From Membranipora membranacea (lineage: Eukaryota > Bryozoa > Gymnolaemata > Cheilostomatida > Membraniporidae), in assembly GCA_914767715.1 (NCBI GenBank), contig OU612075.1, positions 4,464,001 through 4,528,000 on the forward strand: a stretch of DNA of 64,000 nucleotides. Reading direction: 5' to 3'. Both the position numbers and the translations under genes were made by a program. The notes beneath the pieces are model-generated. The model searched no databases and was not told the origin of the DNA. It saw only the letters and a list, made by a program, of their open reading frames with translations. Positions 51,246 to 63,072 of this stretch are shown here, in pieces. The stretch's first letter is position 1; each line of letters opens with the position of its first letter.

Positions 51246-51495
51246 ATGGAAATAGTATCATAACCTTATACCATAAGAACACTCAACACAGGGACTGATC
51301 TAACGTTGTTTGATTGGCTGTCCCTACTAGCATGAATATCATAGCCTTGGAAATTGTCTCGTCTACAAATCTGCAAACAGTAATAAATTACCTTCAGCTT
51401 TGATGATTTTGGGCGTTTCTAGAATGCTACAAGGGACTGTCTTTTTTTGCAAGCCCTTTGTTTTGCAAAAGAAAGCTAATGATGCTATTCCAGAT
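51246..51495 (+). mobile_element. MITE family A, copy 2
   Basis: It starts ATGGAAATAGTATCATAACC and ends GATGCTATTCCAGAT. The interior matches copy 1 closely, including TTTTTGCAAGCCCTTTGTTT followed by TGCAAAAGAAAGC. Confidence 0.7.
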
Positions 51496-51596
51496 ATGGA
51501 ATTCAATGGTATAGAGGTACTATATACACTAGTAACTCTATGGGGAAAAGATATGGGATCAAGTTGTCTGATCGTTTCATGAATATTGTCACCAGC

Positions 51597-51783
51597 TCTG
51601 CTGTGTTGGCAGTGTGTCCTTGGTTTCGTGGCTTGGCTATTTGCTCAAGTGATAGCTATCACCGAGCTTGCTAGTGCTTTGTTTATCCCTATTGTGTTGT
51701 GACTGCACAGTGCATGATTAGTTTCAGTGTCATACCAATCTCAAGACACACCAGTTGATATTTTTTGTGTGCTGGTAATATAA
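51597..51783 (+). repeat. Dispersed repeat family F, copy 1
   Basis: It shares GTGTTGGCAGTGTG-CCTTGG, AGCTATCACC-AGCTTGC and AGTTTCAGTGTCATACCAAT with 61815-61993. No ORF. Confidence 0.6.
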
Positions 51784-52199
51784 ATTCTATAATTATGAAA
51801 AAAATAGGATAGGACCGGAAAGGTACCAAATAAAAACAAAACATCTACACAACCGACCCGTCCATCAATGTCATAACCGTAGTTAATCTCTGAAATATAT
51901 CATGGCCACCACACCAGCGTAAAAGTAGAAAATGCTGGGGTGCTTTTTTATATTTATTCACTTTTTACATGCATTTCTGATAAATTCCAATCCCCCAATG
52001 CTAACAGCTATCTCAGTCATACCATCACTCACTCTGTCATCTAAAGTGCTCGTATCATATAGAGTGTTTTATTCAAACCGTGGATACGGATTCTTGATCG
52101 TTTGTATTGAACCAAAAATTGGTTAAGTCTACCTATAAAAACCACAGCTACTTGATATATCTTGTATACTGTCCCACTTTTGCATCCATAAACATATAA

Positions 52200-52237
52200 G
52201 CACTGATTTATAATACATATGTATTATAAATCAGTGC
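52200..52237. repeat. Perfect 38 bp palindrome
   Basis: GCACTGATTTATAATACAT is followed directly by its exact reverse complement, with no loop. It lies in intergenic DNA upstream of the BBOX1-like gene. Confidence 0.95.
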
Positions 52238-53099
52238 ATAAAGTACTTATTTATAGTATTTATATGTTGATGTTTGCACTGTATTCCTTATAACCTAGAA
52301 GAGTCAAGTATTCTCAGGAGAAGAAATATGGCTAGCTTACTCTTACTCAACAGCATTACTTTATATAAACTTCCACATTAGAAAGTGAAAATATGTCCTA
52401 GCTAACATCTGTCGCAAAACTAGCTAAAATTTATTCCTCTTGAATATTGAAACTCCCTGACGTATTAGTGTCTGGTTTTATTCCCTAAACAACTAAGAAA
52501 ATCGTTCCTGTTTTCGGCACAGTTAGAACAACATGCTACAATTATTGAGTATTAAGCATCTCAGGCATATGCTGTTGATACATGCTTAAGTGCAGGTGCA
52601 GAATTAAACTTTCAGTTTCATAGAAAAACTACCCCTCTATTAAATAAAATTGATGAAACTAGTAATAACTTGTTATTGTAAGGATATAGGTTTATCCGTG
52701 GGCTCAAATTATAAAATGTGATAGAATCAATGCTGCTTCGATTCTTAAAATTGGAGGGTGTAGGAGCTATAATTCTCAATACTACAATTCATTTTGAATT
52801 TCTTAGAATTGCATGATGTCACACTACTACTGTGTAAACAGCTATATTATCTACTCCAAATCCTGTCAATGGATATTAGAGGGGTTTCAAACATACTGAT
52901 TGATGCCAAGGCACTTACCATTGTATAGCATTTAATACCAGGTGCTGGTTCTATTCATTTGCATACATATCCATATAAATTTACTTGCCTGATTGGAAGT
53001 GATCATTCTGGGTTCGTTGATGACCTAGTGATAAACCAACTGACCTAATCTAACCAACCTTGATATAACTTACAAATCTAATCCCACTTCTTCGCGGCG

Positions 53100-56000
53100 A
53101 TGAGTTTTTCTTCCGACTCCATTTTGCCTGTAAGAGATGTCTCGTTGAAATCTGCTCTCTATAATTCTGAGACAGAGAGAATCCATGTTGACATCAGTGG
53201 TGAGGTGAGTATTTTTCACGTCATGAATTATTTCAATAATCCAAAAATTCTTCAGAAATGCCCTTCATTATGAAAAGGGGAATATTATGAAGGATTATTT
53301 ACTATTATTACTATTATTAGTTTATTATTACTAGATTATTTACTGGAAAATATCTTCTTTTTTTGAAACAATTAATGACAGCAATCTTCAACTTTCATTT
53401 TGATCTCTCAAAGTGACACATGGGGTACAGAGGATTATAGAATATCTTCAGCAATATAATATAATATTAATTTTTTTATTCAAAATTTTTTTCTTGTTTT
53501 TCATCTGTTGCCTCTTTTAATCTAGTGTGCATTTTGTAACAAGGAGATAACAGAAATTGTCATCGATTTTTTTCCCGGTTATGGTTGGAAGTTTTGAAGC
53601 TGAAATCTACAATAAAACAAATAATCATCATTTGAGGTTAAAAAAAGACATCAAAGTTCCTGTCAGAGGAGACCACCAAATCATCATTCATACACATTGA
53701 TTTACTCTCACTTCTATAGGCGCTAGAGTATCCTCAGGAATGGTTGAGAGTTTATTGTCCATGTGAGCAGTGCTTTAATCCAAAGGCTCAGAGCTACCAG
53801 CTTAACTATGAACCGATAGCAGCAGCAACAGACATCAAACCAAACACAGTTTGTATTGATGAGGTTAGTGAAAGATGCTGACCAGGCAGATATTTTACGC
53901 GGCTGATGTGAATTTATCGATCAGTGGTAAAATACATAGCGTGGCTATTTGTGGAGATATGCCATTATATAAGACTTTGTGTCAGGATCTAAATAAAGCT
54001 AAAATTCTGGCAGTCTTTACGTTATGCGATGATTGACGTCCCATGAACTACCTTTAAAAACCCAGGCAAGCTGCTTGACAATAGTTTACCAGGGTCAGCT
54101 TTATTAGATTCTGAACTTCTGGACCAATCAAATATGAGAAATACATAAAAAGCCATACGCTTGTTCAGGATCAGATATGTTCCCTTCATCTATATAATAT
54201 ATAATATATATATCAGTATTCCATCTGCACATCTGCATTTCTCCGAATAATTGGTACTAAACGGTAACTACCATCAGGTCCCATAATGAAGAATTTTGCT
54301 GTAATGTGTGTGCTAAATATTTATATATACTGGTAGATGATTTTTGCTAATTATAAAGTGTTAGAAAATGTCTCTTTGCGGAGACCTTCTGTTAACAGCA
54401 CAAAGTTGCTTTAAAATTGCTGATGATCCACCTCCTTGCACAACCCAAAGCGCTGAGCTCAGGTCGCCCCTACAGTTCGTCGTGTTGTTATTTATTTAAT
54501 ATTTTGTTTTATTAGTTGATACTGAACAATTGATTTCACTGGATGGGATATTATAAAGTTTTTTTTACGGCGCTGTGTAAAATGAAGATGTTTAAAAACT
54601 GTTCCAAAAGACAGGACGTGTTGACAATAAAATAAACATGGATCATACATGAAACGTGATACATGTTAGTGGTTTGTATAATAATAGTAATTCATTTATT
54701 GCCGGCAACATTTCATCATTTCTAATTTTTTCATGATGTGGCGAACATAAATGGAAGAAAAAAGAAAAAGAATATTCACAACGATTCAACAAAAAATAAG
54801 ACTATGCCGATAAACTGAAAAAGTGTTGCATTAGCTTTTTCTTAGACCCTTTGATATTACTTTTATAATAAATAGTTAAAAGCCCTAAAACCTGTTATGC
54901 AAGTAAAATAATTTTGTAGCAATGGTAGTGGTAAAATTCTTAGGTATGAAGAGGAAGCTTCCACAACACACTATGATTCTACTACGATGCATTTAGAATT
55001 ATTACACCATATTTATCTCTGATTGGTTACAGAAACAGTTGAGGGTGGTTTACTCCGATGGCCATGTCATAGAAGTGTCTGCACAGTGGTTATATAACAG
55101 GCGTTTCACTGAGGATGGTGTGAAAGAAAGAATAGACAGTATCTATATCAGGAAACCGATAGCGTGGGAAGAGAACTTCACTCCTAAGAGAGCAAGCTAC
55201 AAAGATGTAAGTCTTAACTTTCATACGTGATGAGCATACATACCCTATTTGGTAGGGTAACACCAGATATTTGGACTAGAACTAGAACAAGTTTGTTCCC
55301 TCTGTGAGTGCGGATAAATACTAAAAGAGCTGTGTATCAAGAGGTTTCTGTCGCAGTGCCATGATACCCAGAACTTTTACATATCACTCCGCTAACAAAG
55401 ATATCAGTGAAATGTTTTAGTTTACTTTAGATTATTATCAGATCCGATATAAACATGTGATAATAAAAGTGAATCACAGGGTGCTCCTGGTAAAAACTTA
55501 CCTAAATATTATTGTCAAGGTACGACATAAAAAAAAAAAAAATATGCGTCGACTCTCCTCAGTGCAACATCGCTTTGGTCTAAAGTTGTTGACTGTACGA
55601 GAAGATATTCGCGTGAAGTCATTCAAAATGAATGTATTATGTAGTGGGTAGGTTGGATCATTTAAAACTTTACTTAATTGCTTGAATTTTTATCACCAGG
55701 TTGTCAATGAAAACAGGATACTATGGTTATTTGCTTGGCCCAATGTCATGAGTTTGGCTTTCAACCAATTATAACTAATTGCTTTTAAGTTGGAATTTTT
55801 TGCACATAATAATAACTTTGTTAATCCTCGCTAGATTTAGGCTAATTAGCAGCTATTTCAAAATGAAACAGCGCTACGAACATTTTAAAATTTCAAAACA
55901 TTTTTAATAAAATGTTTTAATCGCTCTCAAATTGCTCATTAAGGATCAAAATATGCACCAAATGTTTCCACTGGGACGCTGGCCTGCGCCCGGAAGGAAA

Positions 56001-59000
56001 GCTAAACGGCGGCCAAGTGACCCCCGGCTGTGGATGGGCTAAGCACCGCCAGCCAACTTGTCATGCATGGATAAGCTGGCCACATTGTCTAGGTCTAAGT
56101 TTTGGTTGTGACTGAGTACTCGAAAGAATTGAATTCATGTAACAATTACATAGTAATTTTTATATCTTCCCACACCATTGCCAATATTGTATCTACATTT
56201 AAATAAAGGAAATAATATTATCCTGTCAAAAAATTTGATGGAAATTATTTATGAATTATTTTATTTTTTATTTTTGTATTGTTAACACTTTTATTACTTA
56301 ATTACATGAAAATAATAATATTCTGAATAGATACTGGAGATGGGAGACATGTTTGAGTATTTTGGTGATCGCCTGTGTAAGGATGGTATGTTCATAATCA
56401 CAGATGTACCCGATAAATGGGTTAAGGATGAGTATGCTGAGAAGACTGGACAGTATACCATACCTACTCATTATGGGTAAGTATACAATACTTCTCACTA
56501 GGTGTATTGATGACGTGTGATATACTATTGCATGTATATCTCTGATCAATAGAGTGTGAATTAATTCATTTAGCATGAGTACCATCAGAAGGAATTTGGT
56601 GTGACGACCCATGTTCAATTTTATCAATAAGGGGTGGGTACATGTAAGGTACTGCTACTAAATTGACTCTAACTATCAGAGATACACATGATAATAGTCT
56701 GTGTCAGTGTGCTCACCAGGTGCATTTCAGGGCCCTAGTGTAGAAAAATATGGTAGGGGAGGCAAAAGTTACTGAAGACACAAAGTAACACCAGGTAAAT
56801 TGATAGCGAATGGAAGCAAAAATTGAGCCGATTCCGGTATGGATTATCTAATTATTTTATTTAGGCATTCTTGAGGAGGCAGTGCACCCCTGCTTCCCCT
56901 AGATCTACGGCCCTGCATTCACAATCATGTCCTGAAAACCGGCAATGTTTTTCCTAAAATCTGGTACCTAGATGGTCACCATCAACTAGATTGAAAATTA
57001 AAATTTTGGCAGGCAATACTATACCTTTAAATAAATGGCAGACCTGCACGTCCTGTTATTGTTATTCACAAATGTAATTTCGCTATTATGTTTGCCTGAT
57101 TGACCAACCAATTGCCAATCGGAAGGTATCCTTCATTCAGAAAACTACCATACAATTGTATCGAGATTCCTCATCATTCAGTTTAACCTTATAATTTTGT
57201 TATGACAATTCATGAAATTTCCGTTTTGACTGATATTCACGTGGACCAATATGTTTGTACTGTTTGTTGGCAGGCAGTTCTTTGATGTTCAAAACAAACC
57301 GACGCCCACTAATGGAGCTTACACTACCGGTAAACTGGAGCTGCATGTGGATCTGACACATCTCATAGCCACCCCACAGGTTAGTGAGGAATATGAAACA
57401 AGTAAAACCACAAACAAAATATAAGTTATATTTAATGTTACGTATAATATTAATATTATGACTTTTGTGAAAAACACATTAATCCAGGAACAAGAAACTA
57501 TGTTTTATGAGATCCTTGAGAAAGTGTACAGTAATACTAACTAGGAGTAGGACTGCGTTCCATCGACCAACCAACCTGCCTGCAAACAGAGAGCAACCTG
57601 GCGCAGATATTTCAGCTCGCCACTACGGCAACAAATTTTGCCGCCCATGCTTTGGGATGTGGGGTGTGACAAGAATCTGATTTTAATCAACCGTTTTAAA
57701 AAAAAACACTACTAGAGGTTACTGCATACAGTATAAGCTCTTATAAATTTGGATATTACAATGTATCTTTTTTTTGTTGCTGTGGTATATACGGAAATAT
57801 TGCCAAACCCTGTTGAAAATATTTCACTTTTGAACAAATAGACAGAAAGTTGGATACTTGGAAAATATGTTTACATACGGCGTCAATCACCCAGTACTAG
57901 TTGGCTGATGTCTGCAAATCTATGAATACCCGAGAGCAGTAGCTATTTCCATTGTCATACAGGCTTGAAATACAGAAGATTATGGCGGGCAAGCATTCAT
58001 CCCATTGAATTCCATATCTGAAATATGAAATCATTAGCTTTCTTTTGCAAAATAAAGGGCTTGCAAAAATAGCCAGTCCCTAGTAGCAATCTAGAAATGC
58101 CCTAATCATCGACACTGTAGGGGTATAATTACTGTTTGCAATTTTGTAAACAAGACAATTTCTCAGGCTAATTATTCATGCTACTAGGGACAGCCAATCA
58201 GATAACAGTCAGATGGGTCCCTGTGTTTAGTATGATACGCTATGATACTATTCCATTCTAAGAGAAGAATCTAATTCGGTGATTCATCCATATAATATAA
58301 TGCTCCCCCCCCCCCCGAGCTGACAAAGTTTGTGCTCGCTAACTTTAAGTCACTCCCAAACTAGCCAAACTTTGGAAAGTAACGATATGTAATACAGAAC
58401 AAGACCTGTTTAATCATCAGCAATATGCTTCGTTTGTAAAAATGAATACAAAAATGTATAAGTAAAACACATAATATATCTATATTTATATCTCAACTTT
58501 ATTTGCCGTCAAGTCACTAAGACATACAATATTACATGAGTAATACATACATTTGAAATAAAACATAAATTATTAAGTAATGAATATCTCTAACTGTCTC
58601 TCTGTTGCACAGATACAGTACTTGCACTTTATGATCCAGTCCGATAACGGAGGTGAGAGTATAGTGTGTGACAGCCTGAAGGCCGCCCTACTCCTCAGAG
58701 AGAGATACCCGGATCACTATAAGACTATGACACAGGTACACTGATATATATTATATGGATGAGGGTTACATACCGACCCTGAGCAAGCGTATGGCTATTC
58801 ATGTGTGGTTGCAGGATGCATTTCTCATCTCTGATTGGTCCACAAGTTCAGAATCTAAAACATCTGACTCTTGTAAACTTTTGTCAAGCAGCTTGCCTGA
58901 GTTTTTGAAGGTTGTTACTGGGACGTCAATCAACGCATAACGTAAAAGCTGCCAGATTTTTAGCTTTATTCGTACCCTGACACAAAACTTTATACTATCT

Positions 59001-61176
59001 CCACAAATAGCCAAGCTATGTATTTTACCACTGATCCGTATATTCATATCAATGCACAGGTACCCATACACAATGAGGATATCATACAGTGTGGAAAGGT
59101 TGATCAGGCTGTGTATATGGCTAACAGCCAGCCAGTTATCATGTAAGTTTTATAAACTAAGAAGTATAAATCATTATATAAGTATGATTTAGATGTTACA
59201 AAACCAATCGTAGATATTTTATCATGCCAAAAACCAGAACCTCAAGATTTTTGTCCAGCTTTGTGCCTTTTAGTATTCGCCTTCTTAATAAATGAGAGAT
59301 GTGGTTGACACCTAAATTGTAATGTGTTTTTAACACAATTACCAAAAATAAACTCAATCTCAACTGTACAAGATTTATAAATCATATAGTTATATTATTA
59401 TTAACGACAATAGAGATGTAGCAAAATCTGCCCTAAAACGTGAAACAATACTAGATATGACAATTTTACATATCATGAGAAGACAATTACACAATGATAG
59501 AATAACATTAACGATGTAATCTAATCGGGATTAGTTCTATCCCTACCGTATTTTTCCCTTTTTCCCCACGCCCTTTTATTTCCTGCTCTATATAGAAATC
59601 ATTTCTTGATCAGTACTTTTTTAGACAACCATTAAAGGTATTCTAAAAATTAAAATAAGTTGCTACTTAAAATTGTAAATAGCACACATGAAATGTGTAT
59701 GCTTGACTACCTATGTTTGGCTTACTTAATACTTGACAATGTATGTGTGTTTGTATTCTGTTGTATCATTATATCAGTATATAAACATGTGCCTTACTGG
59801 AGTAGATTCCACTAGACTAAAATCTATGTGATGTTTTACAGATTGAAGGATGGAGAGCCAGGATTGGCTGTCCCTACTAGCATGAATAATATAGCCTTAG
59901 AAATTGACTTGTTTACAAAACTGCAAACAGTAATAAAATAACTTCAGCGTCGATGATGTGGGCATTTCTAGAATGCTATTAGGGACTGGCTATTTTTGCA
60001 AGCCCTTTGTTTGACAAAAGAAAGTTAAATATGCTATTCCGGATATGAATGTCGATAATATTTTACAGATTGAAGGACGGAGAGCCGGCATGGACTAACT
60101 GGTCGTTCCACGGACGCAGCAGCTTCTTTAACGGATCCATAGATGACTGTGAGAGACACACAGCAGCACTCAGGGAATATTATAAACTCATGCAGGAATG
60201 CAGCATAGTCATCAAAAACACTTCAGGTATACATACACATACAGTTTAGATGTAGCCAATGAGTTGGCTCTGATTGGCTGGTGGAAGCCAATCAAATCAG
60301 AGCCATCACTGTAGTTTATCGTTATTGACATATCACAATACCATCAGCATATTGCTTCAAGAGAAATATATGTTATAATATCAACCTGCTTTAGATAGAC
60401 AAATAAATGGTTGGTAAGACTCAACACTGTGCTACTATAATTACATGCTGAACATCATCTTGTTCGTAAGCTAAGAGCCCTTTATTAGATCACTCATATA
60501 AGATATGCGAGTCTAGATACACATTGGGCCTCTAAACCCCAAAATTGAGAGATAATAAACAATGTATGTGATCAACATGTTTGGTTGAAATAAGATTTAT
60601 TTCCAATGCCTAATGCTAAGTTTACCATAAACCGATCCGATCAAAACATGAGTAATTTGGTTATTGTGAACAGGAAGTCCTTAAATGATGGATGAAAAAT
60701 AATCTTATCTGAAAATCTGGAGTTATCATTCCAGAAAATAAGAAGAGACAATCTGTATGTGTGTAGTTCAAGCTCTCTAACTTTGCTGGGGTTGCTGGTA
60801 TTGGCATATAAGCGACCTGGCAATGTTTAGGCACTACAATAAGTATGTGCGCTTAATACAAAGAAAGAAAGGACTGGCAAAAGTATAGAACCCAGATAAT
60901 CATTTGATTTAGTTTGTAGATACCTTTGGTCAAGAATGCCATTTATCTGCAGGGAAATAATCTAGGCTTGACTTCAACTAATAATTGAATGACTTATATT
61001 CTGGTATGTTTTTTGTTGCAGGAGATATTATGGTAACCGATAACCAAAGAGTGATGCACGGTAGGCTGTCCTATCAGTCAGACCAGAAGAGGAAGTTAGA
61101 GGGCTGGTACTCAGGCTGGGACTCCATGCTCTCACAGCTCAGAGTACAGAAAATAAAAAAGATGAACAGGCAGTAA
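53100..61176 (+). CDS. BBOX1: Gamma-butyrobetaine dioxygenase-like 2-oxoglutarate oxygenase
   Basis: Nine exons: 53100-53204, 53720-53863, 55033-55206, 56331-56476, 57274-57379, 58613-58735, 59060-59142, 60069-60226 and 61022-61176. They sum to 1194 nt in frame (397 aa; human BBOX1 has 387). The N-terminal zinc-binding DUF971-like domain shows CPCEQC plus the later DGHV histidine. The catalytic TauD-like core follows: GMFIITDVP, then AYTTGKLELHVDLTH with the HxD iron ligands, and RVMHGRLSYQSDQKRKLEGW with the distal iron histidine and oxoglutarate-binding Arg region. It likely hydroxylates gamma-butyrobetaine in the last step of carnitine synthesis. Trimethyllysine dioxygenase (TMLHE) is the alternative, but no mitochondrial leader is seen. 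AATAAA is at 61462-61467. Intron 6 is an introner-like repeat, and the exon 8 junction is partly duplicated. Confidence 0.88.
53900..54217 (-). mobile_element. Repeat family B, copy 3 (inside BBOX1-like intron 2, antisense)
   Basis: The reverse strand carries ACTGATATATATATTATAT, GATCCTGAACAAGCGTATGG and CACGCTATGTATTTTACCAC, as in the other two copies. Here it is a partial occupant of a 1.17 kb intron, in the opposite orientation, about 35 bp from the donor. No clear target duplication was found. Confidence 0.75.
54695..54845 (+). repeat. Dispersed repeat family H, copy 2
   Basis: ATTTCATCATTTCTAATTTT and GACTATGCCGATAAACTGAA then AAAGTGTTGCATTAGC match 24420-24580. It lies in BBOX1-like intron 2. 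Confidence 0.5.
56515..56702 (+). mobile_element. MITE family C, copy 4
   Basis: GTGATATACTATTGCATGTA then TATCTCTGATC at the left and ATCAGAGATACACATGATAA at the right match copy 3. It starts about 38 bp inside BBOX1-like intron 4, again close to a donor. Confidence 0.7.
58013..58258 (-). mobile_element. MITE family A, copy 3
   Basis: Reverse orientation. It carries GGGCTTGCAAAAATAGCCAG, then CATGCTACTAGGGACAGCCA and ATACTATTCCATTCT, closely matching copy 1. It lies in BBOX1-like intron 5. Confidence 0.75.
58736..59059 (+). mobile_element. Introner-like repeat family B, copy 2 (whole intron 6 of the BBOX1-like gene)
   Basis: The element spans about 58740-59054. The 9 bp CACAGGTAC is present at 58731-58739 and again at 59055-59063, spanning both splice junctions. 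Splicing therefore restores the single-copy sequence exactly. The interior (GACCCTGAGCAAGCGTATGG onward) matches copies at 3660-3955 and about 53900-54217. Confidence 0.8.
59834..60086 (+). mobile_element. Truncated MITE family A insertion duplicating an exon start
   Basis: A family A copy lacking its first 80 or so bp (59862-60047) lies between two copies of a 26 bp segment with one mismatch (59834-59859 and 60061-60086). That segment contains the acceptor TTTTACAG and the first 18 bases of BBOX1-like exon 8. The downstream copy is the one that continues into the full exon; the upstream copy is a decoy that runs into the MITE. Confidence 0.75.
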
Positions 61177-61814
61177 GAGTGGGGAAAAATGACTATATAC
61201 TAGCCTCTGTTTTGCCTCTGATATGATTGGTTCCCACCAGCCAATCATATCCAACCATAGACATTAGATTAACCAATAGACGTACTATTAAGTCTATGGA
61301 ATCAACACATTGGCTGACTTCATACCTGGCAGATTGTCGAATCTTCAACAATTTTTTAATCACTATGATAAATTACATCATTTTTTTTAATATTCCAGCA
61401 CAGAATCATGAATATTATAGAATATTATATTTAACAATTTTATCAAAATGATTTCGGTGGAAATAAAGATTACTACGATTATTAAATGCAACAGTAATAA
61501 ATTTACCTCAAACATTTTCACATATCATATAAAGTGAGAGCGAGTCCAAGCATCTCTGGTGGCATCCAGTAAGACAAAGTTGGATTCAGTCTGTTTGCAT
61601 TTGGAGTTGCCTCCAAAACAAACCCCCCCCCCCTCTACTGATAAGCCAAATGCCAATAATTTTGTTCTACTTTGTACAAAAACTCTTTCACAAATATTAT
61701 CTTATGTTGTCTAAGCCTGATCTCAAACAAATTGTTGGATTAAACGGTCCTCTGCGAACCAGCGAACTGCGAACATGCATAAAAAAATTGTCATATGGAT
61801 GCTAGTAAAAGCTT

Positions 61815-61993
61815 TATGTGTTGGCAGTGTGCCCTTGGTTTTTCGGCTTGGCTATAAACTCAAAATCCCAGTTGCAGTGAAAGCTATCACCAAGCTTGCC
61901 GGTGCTTTGCTATTGTATTGTGACTACATAATAAGTTTCAGTGTCATACCAATATCCAGACACACTAGTTGATAATTTTTTGTGCTGGTAATA
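61815..61993 (+). repeat. Dispersed repeat family F, copy 2
   Basis: It matches 51597-51783 with indels, including TTTCAGTGTCATACCAATAT followed by CCAGACACAC and TGTGCTGGTAATATAA at the end. Confidence 0.6.
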
Positions 61994-62547
61994 TAACATC
62001 AAAACATTGAAAGGTTCCATGAGGTGGCCATTCAAAATTCAAAATCCAGAGAGGGTCTAGTTTGCTGATTCATTGTTTGATGATAGATGAAAAAAAATAA
62101 TAAGCTTATTGGTGCTTATATCTAGTTGTCGAAAAACATTGAATCAAACCGAAATGAAATCAAGAAAATTAAGGAATAGTATCTCAAAAGCGAAATGGGG
62201 CGAACATAAAATGAAAAATTCAACTTGTCAATTCAAAAAGTTCAAAATAATAAAATAAAGAAGGATTTTGGATTTTAAAAACGCGGTTTAAAGATTGAAA
62301 CTAGGACCCTTGATTTTGTTCCTTGAGTGGATTGTGTTAGAAAAGTCAATGATCAGCTGATTTTAAGCATAAATATCAGGATGCAAATAAAAATATGGCG
62401 TGTCAGTTTGAAAAAGTTCGAAGCAGCTTGCACCATTTTCTATCTAGCTAAATTTCCTACAGGCCTACTCGTTGGTTTGTTGTTTGTCCACAGCTCCCTC
62501 CTCCGCTGTAGACCGAGCGTGTGAACGGGTTTGTCTAGTTGTCTCTA

Positions 62548-62655
62548 GATCAAATTTAATCCAATTGTCTGCATTCCATATGCTCCCTTCCTGGGGTGTG
62601 ACCAGTGGAGGGGAAGCAGCTCCGAATGCAAGCAAATGGACCAAACTTGGTGCAA
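62548..62655. mobile_element. Palindromic MITE family D, copy 4
   Basis: GATCAAATTTAATCCAATTG, TGCATTCCATATGCTCCCTT and later GGGAAGCAGCTCCGAATGCA then CAAACTTGG correspond to the arms of the other D copies. Confidence 0.55.
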
Positions 62656-62997
62656 GTAGTCTCAGACTTCTAGGATGATGGTCGCTTCCACTGATACGTT
62701 TTTATCGTCAGCGCTGATTAGCGTTGTATCACTGTATCTATCTCTCATAGGTACTCCACGACTTCCTACAGGCCTCAATCCACTGTTCCCAAAGGGTGAT
62801 GTTGCAACCGGTACCTCACCCTAGAAGGGAAACTCAATACTCTAATTATCATATTAATGATTGGAATTGCTTGCCCTTTGTTTACATTGTGTGTAGTTCT
62901 GTTTGTGGGCAAAACAAAATTATTAGTGGAAAAATCCTTTGTTCAAAATCTTCGACATTGAGTTAAATCGTTTCCCAATTAGAGTAGTGTTGTTTAA

Positions 62998-63072
62998 CCT
63001 TGTTCACGTGGCCACGGGTTTTGGTTTGTTTGGTTTAAAAAACCAAAACCCTTAGCCACGTGAACAAGGCTA
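62998..63072. mobile_element. Palindromic repeat family E, copy 2
   Basis: CCTTGTTCACGTGGCCACGG then GTTTTGGTTTG pairs with AAACCAAAACCC-TAGCCACG followed by TGAACAAGG, giving a 75 bp hairpin. It is related to 23922-24031. Confidence 0.7.

Larger units (their letters stand above)
50217..53099. other. Intergenic region between TSFM and the BBOX1-like gene
   Basis: It holds MITE family A copy 2, family F copy 1 and a perfect 38 bp palindrome, annotated separately. No coding exon is supported elsewhere in it. Confidence 0.45.

Noticed and set aside
62757-62824. Possible exon reading TPRLPTGLNPLFPKGDV
   Set aside because: It is a single short open stretch after a TCATAG acceptor. No partner exon was found.
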